Positions 61,163 through 64,000 of a stretch of 64,000 nt of DNA are shown here, in pieces. The notes beneath the pieces are model-generated. The model saw nothing but the letters and a program-made list of their open reading frames with translations, ran no database searches and was not told the DNA's origin. Within the stretch, counting starts at the first letter, position 1, and every line of letters starts with the position of its first letter. The stretch is from Streptomyces adelaidensis. Lineage in GTDB: Bacteria; Actinomycetota; Actinomycetes; Streptomycetales; Streptomycetaceae. Position numbers and translations under genes: made by a program. Where the stretch lies: assembly GCF_016598475.1 (NCBI RefSeq), contig NZ_JAEMUX010000014.1, forward strand, positions 62,001-126,000. The letters run 5' to 3'.

Positions 61163-62752
61163 TCAGACGAGATTCACCGACCGGGCCGACGTGGCCCCGA
61201 TCTCCTCGGCCACCTCCGCGAGCACACCCTGCGAAACCGTGTCGTCAACGGTGAGCACGGCAAGAGCCTCCCCACCAGCCGCAGCCCGCGCGACCTGCAT
61301 ACCCGCGATGTTGATCCCGGCCTCACCGAAGATCCGACCGACCGTACCGACAACCCCAGGCCGGTCGACGTACCGAAGCACGACCATGTGATCCGCGAGC
61401 GCGAGATCGACGTCGTACTCCCCCACCGCGACGATCTTCTGGTGATGCTTCGGCCCGGCCAGCGTGCCGGAGACCGAAACCTCCTCACCACTGCCGAGCG
61501 TGCCACGCACGGTGACGACATTGCGGTGGTCCGGCGACTCGGAGCTGGTGGTCAGCCGCACCTCGACCCCCCGCTCCTGCGCGAACAGCGGAGCGTTCAC
61601 ATACGACACCGTCTCGTCGACGACGTCCTCGAAGACACCCTTGAGCGCGGAGAGCTCCAGCACCTTCACATCGTGCTGGGTGATCTCGCCGTACACCTCG
61701 ACGTCGAGCCGCACCGCGACCTCCCCGGCGAGCGCGGTGAAGATCCGGCCGAGACGCTCGGCGAGCGGCAGCCCCGGCTTGACGTCCTCGGCGATGACAC
61801 CGCCCTGGACGTTCACCGCGTCCGGGACCAGCTCACCCGCGAGGGCGAGCCGCACGGACCGCGCCACGGCGATGCCCGCCTTCTCCTGGGCCTCGTCGGT
61901 CGAGGCGCCCAGGTGCGGGGTGCAGACGACCTCGTCCAGCTCGAACAGCGGCGAGTCGGTGCACGGCTCCTTGGCATACACATCGAGGCCCGCACCCGCG
62001 ACGCGGCCCTCCTTGAGCGCCGAGTACAGCGCGGCCTCGTCGACGATGCCGCCGCGCGCGGCGTTGACGATGCGCACCGAGGGCTTCACCTTCTGCAGCG
62101 CCTCGGCGCCGATCAGGCCGACCGTCTCGGGGGTCTTCGGCAGGTGGACGGTGATGAAGTCGGAGACTTCGAGGAGCTCGTCCAGCGAAAGGACCTTCAC
62201 GCCCATCTGCGCGGCCCGCGCGGGCTGCACATAGGGGTCGAAGGCGACGACCTTCATGCCGAAGGCGGACATGCGCTGCGCGACCAGGGCGCCGATGCGG
62301 CCGAGGCCCACGACACCGAGGGTCTTCTCGGCCAGCTCCACGCCCGTGTACTTGCTGCGCTTCCACTCGCCGTTCTTCAGCGCCGTGTTGGCCTGCGGAA
62401 TGTGGCGGGCGGTGGCGAGCAGCAGACCGCAGGCCAGCTCGGCGGCGGTCACGATGTTCGACGTGGGTGCGTTGACGACCATCACGCCGGCCTTGGTGGC
62501 GGCGGAGACGTCCACGTTGTCCAGGCCGACGCCGGCGCGCGCGACGACCTTCAGCTTCTTCGCGGCGGCGATCGCCTCGGCGTCGACCTTGGTGGCCGAG
62601 CGGATCAGGATCGCGTCGACCTCGGCGATGGCCGGGAGCAGTTCGGCTCGGTCCGCTCCGTTGACGTGCCGGATCTCGAAGTCCGGGCCTAGCGCGTCCA
62701 CGGTGGCGGGCGACAGCTCTTCAGCGATGAGTACGACTGGTTTCGAGCTCAC
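61163..62752 (-). CDS. serA: D-3-phosphoglycerate dehydrogenase
   Basis: 529 aa from GTG 62752, with GAGGA upstream. Substrate domain (RSATKVDAEAI), NAD domain with GVVGLGRIG (about 145), catalytic Arg (NAARGGIVDE), Glu and His (TPHLGAST). An intervening domain and a C-terminal ACT domain (about 450-529; VDRPGVVGTVGRIFGEAGIN) give allosteric serine feedback. This is the long actinobacterial form. It catalyses the first step of serine synthesis. Confidence 0.96.
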   Translation of the reverse strand: MSSKPVVLIAEELSPATVDALGPDFEIRHVNGADRAELLPAIAEVDAILIRSATKVDAEAIAAAKKLKVVARAGVGLDNVDVSAATKAGVMVVNAPTSNIVTAAELACGLLLATARHIPQANTALKNGEWKRSKYTGVELAEKTLGVVGLGRIGALVAQRMSAFGMKVVAFDPYVQPARAAQMGVKVLSLDELLEVSDFITVHLPKTPETVGLIGAEALQKVKPSVRIVNAARGGIVDEAALYSALKEGRVAGAGLDVYAKEPCTDSPLFELDEVVCTPHLGASTDEAQEKAGIAVARSVRLALAGELVPDAVNVQGGVIAEDVKPGLPLAERLGRIFTALAGEVAVRLDVEVYGEITQHDVKVLELSALKGVFEDVVDETVSYVNAPLFAQERGVEVRLTTSSESPDHRNVVTVRGTLGSGEEVSVSGTLAGPKHHQKIVAVGEYDVDLALADHMVVLRYVDRPGVVGTVGRIFGEAGINIAGMQVARAAAGGEALAVLTVDDTVSQGVLAEVAEEIGATSARSVNLV

Positions 62753-63045
62753 GTGAGTCCTCACAAGTCCAGTGCTGCGGACGGCCGTCCCGACGGCCGC
62801 AGGCGGTGGAGGGTGGTGTCCGCGTGGAAGACGCACGACGCTGTGGGCCTGACGCGTATGTAGTGCAGCAGTCTAGTGGCGCCGAGACCGTCGTCTCACG
62901 CCACTGCGGAAGGATCACCCGGACGGGAACCGCGACACGAAAAGCCCCTCCGGCGATTGAGGAGCGGGGTCCGGGGCGGAGCCCCGCGACGGCGCCCCCT
63001 CGAAAGGGCACCGCCGCGGAATCCCGCTCAGCACAACGGCAGTGC
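62753..63045. other. serA-ilvC intergenic region with repeat
   Basis: No gene. A GC hairpin-rich block at about 62942-62990 (CCCCTCCGGCGATTGAGGAG, then CGGGGTCCGGGGCGGAGCC) resembles another repeat I recall in many Streptomyces genomes. The rest holds the serA promoter region. Confidence 0.4.

Positions 63046-64000
<955 letters not shown>

Noticed and set aside
59498..62692. A 1064-codon plus-strand frame across the MFS gene and serA
   Set aside because: It runs out of frame through one real gene and antisense through another; no domain.

Overview
The window looks like core chromosome of a Streptomyces species. The DNA is very GC-rich with strong third-position GC bias, and GTG and TTG starts are common. 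It carries Streptomyces hallmark genes: two tandem conservons (CvnA-D), a propionyl-CoA carboxylase beta/epsilon pair, an SGT-type trypsin, an XRE/DUF397 pair and several Streptomyces-type intergenic repeats. From memory, the order gltX - conservon 1 - conservon 2 - carboxylase - cimA - ilvE - leuB - pruA/putA - serA - ilvC resembles the S. coelicolor chromosome. No search was run.

Layout. (1) 0-5.3 kb: a MerR regulator behind a perfect dyad; five tRNA genes (Glu and Gln only); a HAD hydrolase; an orphan RelE-like toxin; a fumarylacetoacetate-hydrolase-family gene overlapping gltX; and a microprotein gene with a repeated ANPRRT motif. (2) 5.9-16.6 kb: two complete conservons, each a sensor-kinase-like CvnA, roadblock CvnB, DUF742 CvnC and Ras-like GTPase CvnD. 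The two cvnD genes share a 149-nt tract with no differences. (3) 16.7-29.8 kb: an accessory, defence-like block between conservon 2 and the carboxylase genes. It holds a frameshifted DUF3800 gene, a DUF6247/RelE pair, an XRE/DUF397 pair, a DUF433/PIN-like pair whose PIN-like gene is split by an IS200/IS605 element (TnpA plus TnpB), and a type I restriction-modification system. (4) 29.9-40.4 kb: carboxylase epsilon and beta subunits, a secreted polysaccharide lyase, trypsin, a TPM-like membrane protein, a GH3 glycosidase and a small lipoprotein. (5) 40.5-53.3 kb: amino-acid metabolism. cimA lies behind a probable isoleucine attenuator; then two TolB-like genes (one 5'-truncated), ilvE, leuB, a secreted phosphoesterase, pruA-putA and a divergent PucR regulator. 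(6) 53.6-61 kb: a peptide/nickel-family ABC operon behind a Zur-like box, then a divergent TetR/MFS pair with tandem operator repeats. (7) 61-64 kb: serA and the 3' part of ilvC.

Functional links. gltX sits by the tRNA-Glu and tRNA-Gln genes, both expected substrates of a non-discriminating GluRS. cimA, leuB, ilvE and ilvC belong to branched-chain amino-acid synthesis; putA-pruA degrade proline and the adjacent PucR protein is a natural regulator. The best candidates for undescribed biology are the ABC operon (Zur-like box, fused permease, His-rich ATPase tail), the cimA leader peptide with two ATT isoleucine codons, the ANPRRT microprotein, and the IS element whose removal in silico exactly restores a PIN-like reading frame.
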